Below, in pieces: positions 14,078 through 48,471 of a DNA stretch of 64,000 nt. Source of the stretch: Siderastrea radians (taxonomy: Eukaryota; Cnidaria; Anthozoa; Scleractinia; Rhizangiidae); the NCBI GenBank assembly GCA_964017195.1, contig OZ024894.1:28876825-28940824 (forward strand). The letters run 5' to 3'. Position 1 is the stretch's first letter. Every line of letters begins with the position of its first letter. The position numbers and the translations under genes are program-made. A model generated the notes under the pieces. It made no database searches. It had not been told where the DNA came from and saw only the letters and a program-made list of their open reading frames with translations.

Positions 14078-14537
14078 TCAAATGTAACCTATTGAGCACT
14101 GCTTTGTTTGTGAGTCTAATCCTAAAGAGTGACCACTCAAATTCAAAGCAATACTAAGTTCAGAGCGGCAGTCCGTTTTCCGTTTTTCAATTTCTCTCCC
14201 ATGTAGAAGTTTTGGAAAATTATTTTCAATATGTTTAACCTTGGCCTCCGTTCCGAGGGGATAAAGCCGATTTAACACGTCTACGTTGGTGTCACCGGAT
14301 GCACCTTGTATTTCGTCTGGCTGGGAACAGACCACTGGCATTCCCTCAAGGTTTCACTTTCTCAAGATCACATGCATTTACTGGGACCGAAAAGGCCCTG
14401 GCTGGAAACACGCGTACGTTTACTTTGGTTTCATCGGATGTGTTTTGTCTATTGTTTTGTGTACGTTCTTCGTTGAGTCCGTTGCAGTTTACCGGTACCG
14501 AAATGCTGCTGAAAGGTGGCAGAATATGTATTGTCAC
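14078..14537 (-). pseudogene. Broken minus-strand ORF, unknown product
   Basis: Two minus-strand open segments, 14,537-14,346 (63 codons) and 14,341-14,078 (87 codons), abut with a frame change near 14,344. Together they would encode about 150 residues. Each half contains a related phrase, DETKVNVRVFPAR and GDTNVDVLNRLYP, suggesting an internally repetitive protein. I see no known domain, and no splice pair that cleanly restores the frame. It could be a decayed exon, a transposon ORF or chance. Confidence is low. Confidence 0.25.
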
Positions 14538-14639
14538 TACATGATCACAAGTGGCATTGGCCTTACCATAAGCTAGACCACATACAACTGTCTCCTTTTT
14601 CTCTCATTATTCTCTCAAGATATGTGAATATTTAGACCG

Positions 14640-15170
14640 CGTAACCCGTGAATGAAGGCGCGAAAGGCCGAAGCCAAGCGAGCCGGCTGCTTGCCCCAGC
14701 TCCCACTCGTAATTTTCACGCGTGACCAACGAAGGTGCTCGAAAATACTGCACGCCGGCTTTTCTACTCTATTCCCAAGTAAGAAAAAAAAAACCCCAAC
14801 GAATGTTAATCTAACGTACGAGTCTTATCACGAGCAAGGTTAGAGCTAGGTATCACAATATAACAATCAGGACATTTTCTTGGAAAATTAAAAAGTAGAA
14901 TTACCGGCGTCAGGAGCATGTGTCGGTATTGACGGATCCGAACATAGCTACCCCTTCAAGTAAGAACCCCCTCTCTAATAAGCACCCCTGTTGGCATGAT
15001 TACTGTTTGGCAAACATAAAACATGGATTAGTAGCGAGTTAAACTCGGCCAACGTCCGTTTACAATGACTTCTGTAAACTATGCAAGGACCATTTGTATA
15101 AACAGTCCTGAGCAATTTATAGCTGGATCTTCGTGTAGATCAGGATCAGCAATGCATTAGATGTATCGAC
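14640..15170. other. Non-coding stretch, nothing recognised
   Basis: No domain-bearing reading frame and no repeat that I can pair elsewhere in the window. Confidence 0.5.
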
Positions 15171-15175
15171 TTCTG

Positions 15176-15279
15176 AAAGAGGCAAGGCTGATAGAACAGC
15201 AAGTATTCGAAATATTTTAGTATCTTTAGTTTATTTTAGTATATTAAAATACTAGCTGTTTCATCAGCCTTGCCTCTTT
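15176..15279. repeat. 104-bp hairpin MITE or small hairpin
   Basis: The 5' arm AAAGAGGCAAGGCTGAT is perfectly complementary to the 3' arm ATCAGCCTTGCCTCTTT. Pairing continues with a few mismatches through 'agaacagcaagtatt'/'aatactagctgttt' to an AT-rich loop. The size fits a small MITE or, if transcribed, a microRNA-like hairpin. No second copy was found here. Confidence 0.75.
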
Positions 15280-16405
15280 GGAGTTGTTTTAAGTTAACAA
15301 CGCCGCTCCCTCTCCCCCCCCCCCCCGCCCCCCACTCTTTCCATTAAGATGTTCCCTTCGAGCCAATTAGATTACACTGGATCTTCAAACTGGCAAGTGA
15401 AAACAAAATGTTCAACAGTCACATTCCTCCCCCTTTTTGAAAGTCCCGAAGTAAATTAGCACCCCTTGGAGCATTACATTGCTCAGCGTTATTGGACTAT
15501 AACGTCTGAGACTCTTCTAGGTCAATAATAGGAGAATAGGAGACGGATTGAAAAAATCACACGTACAAGCAAGCGATCTAATCGTTGGTCTAAAGATATG
15601 CTGGCGCGGACTCTGCTAGGAATCTCTCGTATTGATGTTACTATGCAAAAAGCAAGTCGGTTAATGGCCTAACTGTTGACTGAAGGGCTAAGGGCTAAGG
15701 GCTAAGTTTAGGCAAATATTAAATACACCAATAGTTCTAAGTATGCGGGCCATGATTATATCCTCAAGTCGAGCTCGTCCGTTATCACATGAAAAGCACT
15801 TGAAGAGGTGGCTCGGGAGGCGTTGTTGCAAGGGTGAGGGGAAAAGGATCGCAGAATAGATCAAGGGTCGTGGCCGATCTCTGGCTCAAGGGTCAAGAAT
15901 GAAAATTTCGCCAAAAACATGTGGTATCAACCAAATGAGTTTTTGCGACACTCACCAACTCGTATTCACCAGCAAGAGTTTTTGGCAAATTTTATTTATT
16001 TGGAAGGATGTTTACTAAATCCAGTTTAAAGAAATGGAAATACCTAAGAACTGAGATGAGGTAATGAACCAGGAAATTCCTTGTTCGCTGTAACAAGCTA
16101 GTCTGACATATAAATAAATTAACAATTTCTATATATTGACAAATGATGTAGTAAATCTGGCAGAGGAACAGACAACAATCCTCACTTGATCCTCTACCTC
16201 GAGAGAGGAGACTGGAGACCAAAATGATTCGTTAGGATCCAGTCTTCCCTCTTTTTGTCTAAGGCGGGAAACCCCAGGATGCAATGCGATGCTCCTTGGA
16301 CATGTTCACCGCGTAAAATAAACACAAATCTGTTGTCAAACTGATTTTCAATCGCTATTTCTAGAAGTTTCATCGCCTTTTTGCCGTATTTTCAGCGTTT
16401 GAGAA
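15280..16405. other. Upstream region and presumed promoter/5' UTR of centrin
   Basis: No other gene seen. The 'ctccccccccc' run at 15,310-15,335 and the tandem 'agggctaagggctaagg' near 15,686 are low-complexity. The last few hundred bases before the proposed start codon should contain the centrin promoter and 5' UTR; no TATA box or initiator can be assigned by eye. Confidence 0.4.
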
Positions 16406-40138
<23,733 letters not shown>

Positions 40139-40515
40139 ACCACTTCTTTGTCAGTAGAGGGTGTAAAAATAATGTTTTTAAGTGTACAGAGCCATATCTT
40201 TCCATGCAAAGAATATTATCTATCATGAAGTTATAAAAAAGTGATCCTTTCAGTTTGACCGTTACGATAAAAATGCAAATACTTGAATATGTGTTAAGGT
40301 ATTGAGCCTCGTTGCAGCCTCTTGGTTTGCCACGCAGAGACTTTTAGAGTTTTCCATGGAACGCCAATTGGCAGTAAACAAGCCTATTATTGATGTCGAG
40401 CTTAACTTCTTACATTCAGTTATTATGGGTTGTTTACTACTAGCCTTGGCAAAACGTATTGAAATTTTGTTTACAATGTGAATGTGCAGTGCGGCGAATT
40501 GGAGTGCAAAGTGAG

Positions 40516-40746
40516 GGCCCGTTTCTCGAAAGTCCCGATAACTTTTCGGGCCCGGAAAGCTATTTTATGTGCGCGATGTCTGCATTAAAGACTCAAATTT
40601 TGTTGGTTTTGAAAGCTGAGCAATAAAATTCTAAGTTGATAAGACAAGTTGGGCTGATATGCGGGCTAAAATCTACGGCAACGTTTTATAGATTTTGATT
40701 TCAAAATATAGCTCCGGGCCCGAAACGTTACCGGGACTTTCGAGAA
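40516..40746. repeat. 230-bp MITE in the centrin 3' flank
   Basis: 'cccgtttctcgaaagtcccg...taacttttcgggcccgg' is mirrored by 'ccgggcccgaaacgttaccgggactttcgagaaa'. Arms are about 45 bp and nearly complementary. The only clear AATAAA downstream of the centrin stop lies inside it. Confidence 0.8.
40622..40627 (+). promoter_or_regulatory. Candidate centrin polyadenylation signal AATAAA
   Basis: First canonical AATAAA after the centrin stop at 40,138, implying a 3' UTR of about 0.5 kb. An ATTAAA variant lies at 40,584-40,589. Both lie inside the MITE. Confidence 0.45.
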
Positions 40747-40749
40747 AAT

Positions 40750-42940
40750 ATCCAGGATCTTTAGGTTGAATGAGTCTCCTTGAAATGTAATCCAGAATGC
40801 CTAACAGGAATTTCCAAACGGAAAATGCGTGTACCATCTTTCCACCGGTTCTTACACCTACACCACTGAAGTGACCAGAGTCCTTCACACTCTGCCGAAT
40901 GGAACATATCAAAATCTCCAAGTGCATTTCCTTTGGGGATTTTTCACGTAAATAGTAAACAACTTTTATAAAGGAAATTATAAGTAGTTATTTAACGACG
41001 AAATAAGGATACGTACAGTTCTATTGTATTGATCCTTAGTCTTAAATTCAGGGAAATGTTATTTAATTATAGTAATTTCTTCTGTGAAGGCTGATTATCT
41101 GGCGAAAACTTTAAAAATCAACGCACTAGTATGAAATAAACGTCGTGGACTGATTTCTGATAGTGTAAGTCCTACTCGGTCTACAGCATGAAGCGAACGG
41201 CTTGTTCTGTGTTATATGCGTTTAGATTGTGCGGACCGAAGGAAAGTAGGTGCGCAAAAATTGCTTAGACTATCACTTGTCAAAAAGCTTAACCTCGCGT
41301 CGAAATTCGGGCATCGCTGTTTTTAGCGACAATTAATTTTAGCTACTTTAGCAATGGGAACAACTAATACTCTCGCCACTGATAGTGAAGAAGATCGTTA
41401 GTAAGTCGTTTTAAACAAGTGCTCGTGGTTCATTTCGGGGTGAACATTGCTAAATTAATCTGTGGCCAACAAAAGGAACGTCAGGTGTCCTTGTTCCATA
41501 CCCTCTTGCGGTATTCGTTTTGAAGCTCTTTAATAAACTCGCAGCACTTCTCGTTGAGCAGGACTAAAAGATGGCTTCGCCTGATGAATTTAAACCCAAT
41601 AAAACACTGCTACTCGATCATTTTTTTTTAATCTTACAGTAACTCGTTATGAGTTGACAGCAACTCTTTGGTTTGCTTGTTGTGAAGCGACGGAAGGTGG
41701 ATCACAGTGGAGAGTGCCCTCGTTCGTAATTGGCTTTCCTGAAAAGGGACCTCGTGTTACGTTCTCGGTGCATTTTTTGTGGAAGGGCCCCGGATAGGCT
41801 AAGGGAATCCAACGAGGATTACCAACAGAAGAAAAGAAAATTATTTTACTTCGATGTATATGTTTACATTGATAGATGTGTGTTATATAATGCAATAACA
41901 TCAGTAACGAGATCTGTGCAGCCTGGAGGAGCTTTTCTAAGGAGATTTCTTCATATGATTCTATGGTTACAATGAAATACGCGTAACTGTTCTGGGGTAG
42001 ATTATTTACATCAATATATAGGTAATAACAGATTTCCCTATCAATTGCACTAAATCTACAAGTTCTCAGGTTATACGTGTTCAAAAGTGTCATTTTCTTC
42101 ACACATAAAAAGAAAACAACAACTACTACTACAAAAACCGCTTGGCAGGCTGTTTTTTTCTTGGTTTTTTGATTTTCCTTCTTTAATGATTTCTTTTTTT
42201 TACTTTCTTGCGGTAACTTTTACATTCATAGATCACTCCTTTTATTTCTCGTTTTTAGTACTTTTAGGTCAATTTGGTGGCTTTCTTAATTTGGGGGGAA
42301 ATCAGGCAAGCTGAGACGCAAATTCAAGATGGCTACCGTCCAGAAATCATGTCATAATTCCCACGCTATACGACGACGTCATCAACCAAAATTGCGGGCC
42401 TCAACGAAAATAGGAAAGCAATATATTATGGCGTTATATCCCCGCCAAAATTCAAGCTTTTGTTTTCAACATTGTTGCTTTGAATTAATGGTCGTTTTTA
42501 CGATCCAGTTTTCAACTTCTATGTGGCCTCCAATTTTCATTGTTGTAGCTTCATTATTCTTGTAGTTACGGAAAAATCTAGACGAAATTTTAATGAGTCA
42601 GAAAAAGAACATATTAAAGGTGACTTCAGTATAGGAAAAACAAACAAAATAAGAAAGGAAACGGTCTATCACAAAATGGACGTATAATCACTTCGATGGA
42701 AGATAGATGACTGTTTCGAGGAAAGTAGGCAGTTGTTTTCAACCTTTTTTTCAGCTTTGTCACAGCATTTCATTGTCAGAAGATTATTTTTAGGATAATT
42801 AAACACAATTGCTTCTAATACTTCTTCGAAAATTTCTTTTGATATTGTGTGCTTACAGCTTCGCACGCTCCTCTTTACAGTGTTGATGCCTACAGTTTCC
42901 TCGAGCTTCTCTTTAGGAATATTCTTCGCTCCTTGGGAGG
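40750..42940. other. Intergenic stretch, no gene recognised
   Basis: Several short frames exist, for example a minus frame at 41,647-42,102 and another at 42,669-42,944. None has a domain, codon bias or splice context I would defend. Confidence 0.5.
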
Positions 42941-42943
42941 ACA

Positions 42944-43215
42944 TTTAAAGCGCTACACAACCAAGCGCCTAGTTATCTAACTGACTTGCTTACTTATTAT
43001 CAACCTCCAAGAATACTTCGTTCATCCGCAAAAAACTTGCTTTGGAATCCCACCTATAATCTTAAATCTTGTGGTGGGCGTTCTTTTGCTGTTGCTGCGG
43101 CATCACTGTGGAATGCCCTAACCCAATCTGTCAAAGATTCAGCATCAGTTGACATTATTAAATGCAGACTCAAAAAAAACCTTTTTATAAATCCTTACTA
43201 CGCAAGGTGATTTTC
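42944..43215 (+). pseudogene. Non-LTR retrotransposon RT C-terminal fragment 1 (CR1/L2-like)
   Basis: The plus frame at 42,986-43,210 encodes RILRSSAKNLL...SFAVAAASLWNAL...VDIIKCRLKKNLF, the typical tail of CR1/L2-type reverse transcriptase ORFs (motif LRSSxxNLL, then AxxLWNxL, then FKxxLKxxLF). It lies upstream of, and is distinct from, fragment 2. The 5' part of the element is missing. Confidence 0.75.
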
Positions 43216-43270
43216 TCTCTTTGGTGAGGATGACTCTACAATACCAAGGAAGTCTCCGCAACCAGATTTT

Positions 43271-44266
43271 AAACAGAGGAAAGACGGAGCTATTGATCTT
43301 GAGCGCACGACACCGTCCACCCCCATTAATAGAGTACGTCGATGTGTCTGGTGAACACATCGAGCCATCTCCCTCTGCAAGGAACATTGGAGTTATCTTC
43401 GATGAGCACATGTCACTAGAAAAGCACGTTACCAGTACCTGCGAGGCCTGTTTTTTCCACCTTAGAAACATTAGCAAGATAAGAAACTGTCTATCTTTAG
43501 CAGACACTGAAAAGTTAGTTCACGCATTCATTACATCTAAGCTAGATAACGCCAACTCGCTATTATATGGACTACCTAAATTTCTGATAGATCGCCTACA
43601 AAATGTCCAGAATGCTGCGGCTTGCGTTGTTACTCGTACAAGGAAGTATGATCACATCAAGCCTGTCTTAAAGCAGCTACACTGGCTCCCAGTTAGCCAG
43701 CGCATAAATTACAAGATATTACTTTTGACCTACAAAGCGCTCAACGGCCAGGCCCCTAGTTACATTACTGAACTGCTAGAGCCTTATGTACCAACCAGGA
43801 ATCTGCGATCCTCCTCCAAAAACTTACTGAAAGTACCATCTGTCAAGTTAGTAAGTTATGGTCATAGGTGCTTCTCTTTTGTAGCACCTAGCCTATGGAA
43901 CTCTCTTCGAATAATATAAGAGAGAGCGGCTCGCTATCAGATTTTAAGACCTGTATAAAGACATACCTTTTTAACAAGTTTTATAATTAGACTATTGGTT
44001 AGTCAGTTAATGAGTTATTCAGATAGTTTAGTTAGTCAGTTAGTTAGTTACTTAGTTAATTAGTTAAGTTAGTTAGTTAATTAGTTTGTTTCATTGAAAG
44101 GTTTTAATGATTAGTTTTTTTTTCATTTTTACAGCCTAGTTATTTTATTAGTTAGTTTATTTTTCTCATGTTTCAGATATTTTTATGTTTTTATCAATTT
44201 TATTGGTGACATTTTTTAAATTATTGTAAAGCGCCATTGGATAGCACTAGAAATAGCGCTCTATAA

Positions 44267-44300
<34 letters not shown>

Positions 44301-44301
44301 T
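43271..44301 (+). mobile_element. 5'-truncated CR1/L2-like non-LTR retrotransposon
   Basis: An open frame runs from about 43,272 to 43,919. It contains NRGKTELLIL, IGVIFDEHMSLEKHV, LDNANSLLYGLP, LKQLHWLPVSQRINYKI, TYKALNGQAPSYI, RNLRSSSKNLL and FSFVAPSLWNSL, all standard for the segment downstream of the RT catalytic core in this clade. A frame break near 43,918 separates the final SDFKTCIKTYLFNKF. A 3' UTR and a (ATT)n tail at 44,268-44,301 follow. The paralogous sequence at 53,041-53,155 reads straight across the insertion point, defining both boundaries. The catalytic RT domain and endonuclease are absent, so the copy is dead. Confidence 0.9.
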
Positions 44302-44400
44302 TGCCACTTGCATTGGATAACGAACAGTGCTATCCGCGAGCCATCCCCAGCTAAATTAGACAAGAAAAGTAAAGAAGAAAATCAGAAAAGGACAAAAATC

Positions 44401-44430
44401 AATCAATTAATCAATCGATCGATTGATCAG

Positions 44431-44463
<33 letters not shown>

Positions 44464-44468
44464 TAATC
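44401..44468 (+). repeat. (AATC)n tetranucleotide repeat
   Basis: Imperfect then perfect 'aatc' units. The flanking sequence ('ccacttgcattggataacgaacagtgctatccgcgag') matches that beside the tetranucleotide tract at 53.16 kb. Confidence 0.85.
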
Positions 44469-44930
44469 AGGTGGGGTGCAAGCGTACGTGAGTGAGTGAG
44501 TAGACGAAATCTGACAAATCGTGTCCCAATTTTGTGTTGAATTGCCGAATATTTAACATCTATTCCACGAGCGTGCGTTGAATGTGAGGTGATATATATT
44601 AAACCAACGAGGTGCGTAGAGCCGTGGTAATCACCTCTTATCCAACGAGTGGGAGTGGAGTAAATGTTTTGGAAATTTTCATTATGTGTAATAGTTGTTA
44701 CATTTTTTTGTTTGCTGCAATGTTCTGCAATATTTTTGGACAAATTTGTTTCCTGGCGAGAGCTTTGGAAGGTCATTGTACTCAGTGACATGACGTTCAA
44801 TTTTCTTTTAAGGTAAAAAGCAAGGTGATTAGCTAATAACCTATGTGCGGTGAACCACTGTGAAGAACCATTGTTAAAGCTAGAAATTCAATACCCGCGA
44901 GACTGAGAATTTATTGTAGCTGGTACACCA

Positions 44931-45329
44931 TTAAAGGGGCTGTGTCACGGCAGTCCAGTCCAAGTAGTTTAGTCTTTCCAATTACTCGTCCTTACTTGCT
45001 ATGGAACTTAACGTTAGCGAAGAAATTACTTGTAAATGTCAAAATTACAGCTTTGTGACAAACAAATATGTATCCCGAGCGTTATATTTAAATTTACAAA
45101 CAACAGAGATAAACTTTGAAAACTGTTCAGCCTAACAGTTTTTCAAAAACGCTAATTGCAATCTGTGTTAATCATCTTCAATTTGGCCCATCGGTGCCTT
45201 CTTTTGTATTTGCTGTGTCATTTAAACATTTCGTCAATGTTTTAAGCGGTTATTTTTATATTTCGCTTCATTTGGTGGCCAGGTCCTAGTGGGTGAATTT
45301 GGCTAAATTTCCTGACACAGCTTCTTTAA
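44931..45329. mobile_element. 400-bp MITE with GCTGTGTCA ends
   Basis: Left TTAAAGGGGCTGTGTCACGG mirrors right CCTGACACAGCTTCTTTAAT. About 16 of 20 terminal bases pair. The flanks are AT-rich and palindromic (ATTA/TAAT), so the TSD is ambiguous. The interior is AT-rich with no ORF. Confidence 0.75.
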
Positions 45330-45721
45330 TGTTACCGCACTGTTATATAGCATCATCATCATTATTGGGCAACTTGGCATCAGAATAGCAATAGTGCGAG
45401 CACGTTCCGCCATTGTGTGCTATGAGCCACTGCAACTTTTGGATCCTGCTCCACACCAGCATATCCCGCATCCCTTCTAATGGTGTCCTTCCATCTGGGG
45501 TGGCATCTCCCCCTTCGACGCTTTCCACTCTCAGGTATCCAGGTCGGAAGTGATTTAGAAAGCCGTTCTGGACCCATTCGGCAGACATGCCCAACCGATC
45601 CTAGCCGTCTGCTTTTGAGGAGGAGAGACACTGGGGTTTGGCCAGTTCTTTCTCGAACCTTGGTATTCCTTACATGGTGGAACCACATAATGCCTAAAAG
45701 AAGACGGAGACAGCCGCTATC

Positions 45722-45934
45722 AAAAACATCCAGTTTATTTTTTTCAGGCTGTGTGGTCGCCCAGGTCTATATATATTTTAAGGACCTTTGATCTATTTTT
45801 ACCATATTTGTACTTTTTATATTTTTAGTTTTAGCTTGTATCTATTACAATGTTTAGTTTTATTTTATTCTTTTGTTATAGAGGACCTCCCTGAAAACCA
45901 CTCAACGTGATGGGAGTATCCTCTTTAAAGATTA

Positions 45935-45967
<33 letters not shown>
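45722..45967 (+). mobile_element. 3' tail of a second LINE, inserted in the minus-strand retroelement
   Basis: About 200 bp of T-rich sequence with 'gtgatgggagtatcctctttaaagattaa' precedes a perfect (TTA)n tract (45,932-45,967). This is the layout of a severely 5'-truncated CR1/L2-type insertion. It splits the host RT frame between TLQYDS and the FDSGCLRLLLG segment. Confidence 0.7.
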
Positions 45968-47112
45968 TGAGTCATACTGCAAAGTAGGGATGACGACAGC
46001 ATCGTTAATGCGTAGTTTGGTCTTGAGGCTGACTTTGCTCTTCCACACCTTGCAGAACTCGCCAAATACTGCTGAAGCACGTCCAATCCTGATCTTCAAC
46101 TCCTCATCCAATCTACCGTTCGACATAACTACCGATCGCAAGTATTGAGAGTGATTAACTGTGTCTGTCAACCGCCTCTCCGTCAAGGTGGACAGCTGAG
46201 TGTTTCTCCAAACCCCAGAGCCTTGGTCGTAGTTTTCGAGATAGGCCTCAGAAGGGTTACGTCATCAGCATAGTCCAGGTCAGTCAAGTGCCATGATTGC
46301 TCAATCCTCAGAAGTGTGTTCCTCCGTGCTCTCAAACATATCCCTGCTGATGGTTTGTCGCAACTCTTGCGGAGGACAAAGTCGATCATTACACCAAAGA
46401 GCAGTCCTGGCGAACTCCAGCCTCAACCCTGAACCAGCCTGTTCTCTCGCCCTCAACAATGACAGCAGCCTCACAGTTCTCATATACACAGCTAACGAGC
46501 TTTATATACTTCACAGGGATCCCATAGTCTGCGAGAATATGCCGCTTAGAAGGGCGATGAATGCTGTCAAAAGCTACTTTAAAATCAACCAAGATGGCAA
46601 GCGCTGGTAGTTGAAACTCAACACACTTCTCAATCAGCATCCGAAGGCAGACGATCTTATCTACACACCCTCTCCCGCTCCTGAAACCCCCTTGATTCAC
46701 ACGGACCTTCCTCTCAATACCTGCGCGCATTCTTTCCAAAATGATGATCCCAAACACCTTCCCAGGAACAGATAGAAGTGAGATACCACAGTAGTTACTA
46801 CACATGGAACGGTCTCCCTTCTTGAAAATAGTGCAGATGAAACTCTAAGTGCAGTTGTCAGGAACAGTTTCATCTTCCCAGATCTTCACGAATAGTTTAT
46901 GCAGAATTGATAGAAGCTCAACTGGACCCAGCCTGATCATTTCAGCCACAATCCGATCAGTTTCGGGGGCCTTGTTGTTCTTCAACTTCTGAATCGCTTT
47001 CTCCACCTCCAACCTAGTGTGGGGATCTTGGAAAGTTCCAGGTGCACTCCTCCAGGTCCAGTTTGGTGTAACGTTAACCTCCTCTGTGGTGGCGGAAGAT
47101 TCAACAGGACAC
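45932..47112 (-). pseudogene. Reverse transcriptase remnant of the minus-strand LINE
   Basis: Before the nested transposon: VEKAIQKLKNNKAPETDRI, then CSNYCGISLLSVPGKVF, QGGFRSGRGCVDKI (fingers), LVDFKVAFDS (motif A; the usual KAFD reads KVAFD), GVRQDCSLV and the catalytic YADD in LTDLDYADDVTLL. Frames change near 46,805, 46,389 and 46,183, so no complete RT could be made. The distal thumb (LRSVVMSNGRLDEELKIRI...) is readable down to the (TTA)n insertion. Confidence 0.85.
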
Positions 47113-47121
47113 TGAAGTAGT

Positions 47122-48175
47122 TAGACTTTCACAAAGTCGTTCGTCGACGCGCGGTTTAGGTATGTCACGTACGAAGGACTTTTCCCCAAAAACGGGTCGG
47201 TGAATAAATTATAACTGCGGCCAATCAGAATCGACCTCTCAAAGAAACTGTCATTCAAATGTAAATGTTTTAAGTGTCGAATGCTAATTCAGCATTTCTC
47301 AGGGGACTGTTTTAAACATAAGTTGAGTTTTTTTGCAAACGACAGGAAATCACTTGAAGCTAAGCGAGAAAATGTTTTGTCACACTAGGCTAGAGATTTT
47401 CAGCCATTCCCAGCTTAAATTAAGCTTAGTATGCTAACTTCAACGGAAGTCTCCTCCTCTGATGAATCAAATAAATCTGCTTGTGTTTTGGCATCTCTTG
47501 TGAGAAGCATAAATTCTTGTTCGCTCGAGGTTTGCTTTTGTGGGGCATCCTGCAGGAGAAGCGATATTTTACTCGAGCTACCAGAGGCATCAGAAGTCTT
47601 TTCGTGCTGGTCCCGCTTTCTTTCAGGGCAGCTATCGCTTCATGATCTTCAACGAGTTCGTAACAAGGTTCACTTTATTCACTATAGTCTCGTTCTTGTC
47701 GGCGCAATTTCTACATATTATGTTAGTCGTCAATTCAGTTGGTGTGAACTGCCGTCCAGCGAGGATTTCTAGATCCAAGCAAGCCTTGTTTTTTCTCCCA
47801 CCTGAGCCGATCAGTCTACGCCTGTAATCGTTGTTAATCACTTGTTTGGCGCAAAGGAAACAAATTTGCTCTTTTGAGCATGGAGAAACGGCAACTCGCG
47901 TGATAGTTTTGGTCGGAGTTGACCCCGCGCTACTTTCAGCCAACAGAAACAAGTATTCTTGAGACTTGACACCCGCTATTAAAGTCACGCGCTCACAGAA
48001 GGACCGCCCCCTGATAATTAATACCTTATGTTTCTGGAGGGAAACGTGATACAAAATGCTTCAAGCGGTACAAGTCGCCCTCTCGCGACTTCGTCGCTCG
48101 CGCGCGTCGCTTCGCGTCGCATTTCGGCTCGATTCGCTCACCGATCCTAAGAGAGGGCGACTTGGTGCAAGTCTA
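47122..48175 (-). mobile_element. 1,054-bp DNA transposon, 18-bp TIR, 9-bp TSD, carrying a Cys-rich ORF
   Basis: TGAAGTAGT flanks both ends exactly (47113-47121 and 48176-48184). The terminal inverted repeats TAGACTTTCACAAAGTCG and, from the right, TAGACTTGCACCAAGTCG match at 16 of 18 positions. The right subterminal region is a GC-rich palindromic block ('cgccctctcgcgacttcgtcgctcgcg...gagagggcg'). The element interrupts the RT frame of the minus-strand LINE, and both LINE halves resume in order. There is no transposase. It appears related to the 22,355-23,771 element by end sequence, TSD length and encoded motif. Mutator-like is the best guess. Confidence 0.92.
47410..48054 (-). pseudogene. 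Cys-rich ORF of the 47.1-kb transposon, frameshifted
   Basis: The open part (48,054-47,632, 140 codons) contains CSKEQICFLCAKQV, about 50 residues of linker, then ICRNCADKNETIVNKVNLV. That is two CxxC pairs, a possible zinc-binding module. Near 47,640 the frame ends at KR, while a neighbouring frame continues CPERKRDQHEKTSDASGSSS into a serine-rich stretch down to about 47,430, so the original protein was longer. Its relative is the ORF at 22,630-23,052. Function is unknown; it could be a transposon DNA-binding protein or a captured host fragment. Confidence 0.5.
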
Positions 48176-48471
48176 TGAAGTAGTCAGCCCACTGTGACTT
48201 CACCTCCTGTCGGTCTTTTAGGGGAATGCCATCCTCACCCTTGACAGATGATGCACCTGCAGCGCACCGACCGGACAGCTGTCTTCTCTTGCACTGCTCT
48301 TTACCTGCCTATCTAATGAACGGTGCCTCTCATGACGACTTCTACTTCCAACTTGATCCCTTGCTAACTTTGCTCTCCTTCTCTTCCTCACCAAGTTCTC
48401 TGTTTTCCTGGATATCCAGTCCTTACGTCTCCGCCTCTTCCGACCAACAATAGCCTCAGATGCGCCCATTA

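Noticed and set aside
14286..14576. Plus-strand frame that looks like a membrane protein (FIGCVLSIVLCTFF)
   Set aside because: It is antisense to the more protein-like broken minus ORF, and the hydrophobic run is only a short chance stretch.
41647..42102. 151-codon minus-strand frame
   Set aside because: No domain, AT-driven composition, and no splice or homologous copy to support it.
42669..42944. 91-codon minus frame with KCCDKAEKKVENNC
   Set aside because: Protein-like composition but no recognisable family and it abuts retroelement sequence; not defensible.
43221..43270. First 17 codons of the plus-strand LINE frame
   Set aside because: These bases belong to the older flanking repeat, as the empty site at 53,041 shows; the LINE proper begins after them.
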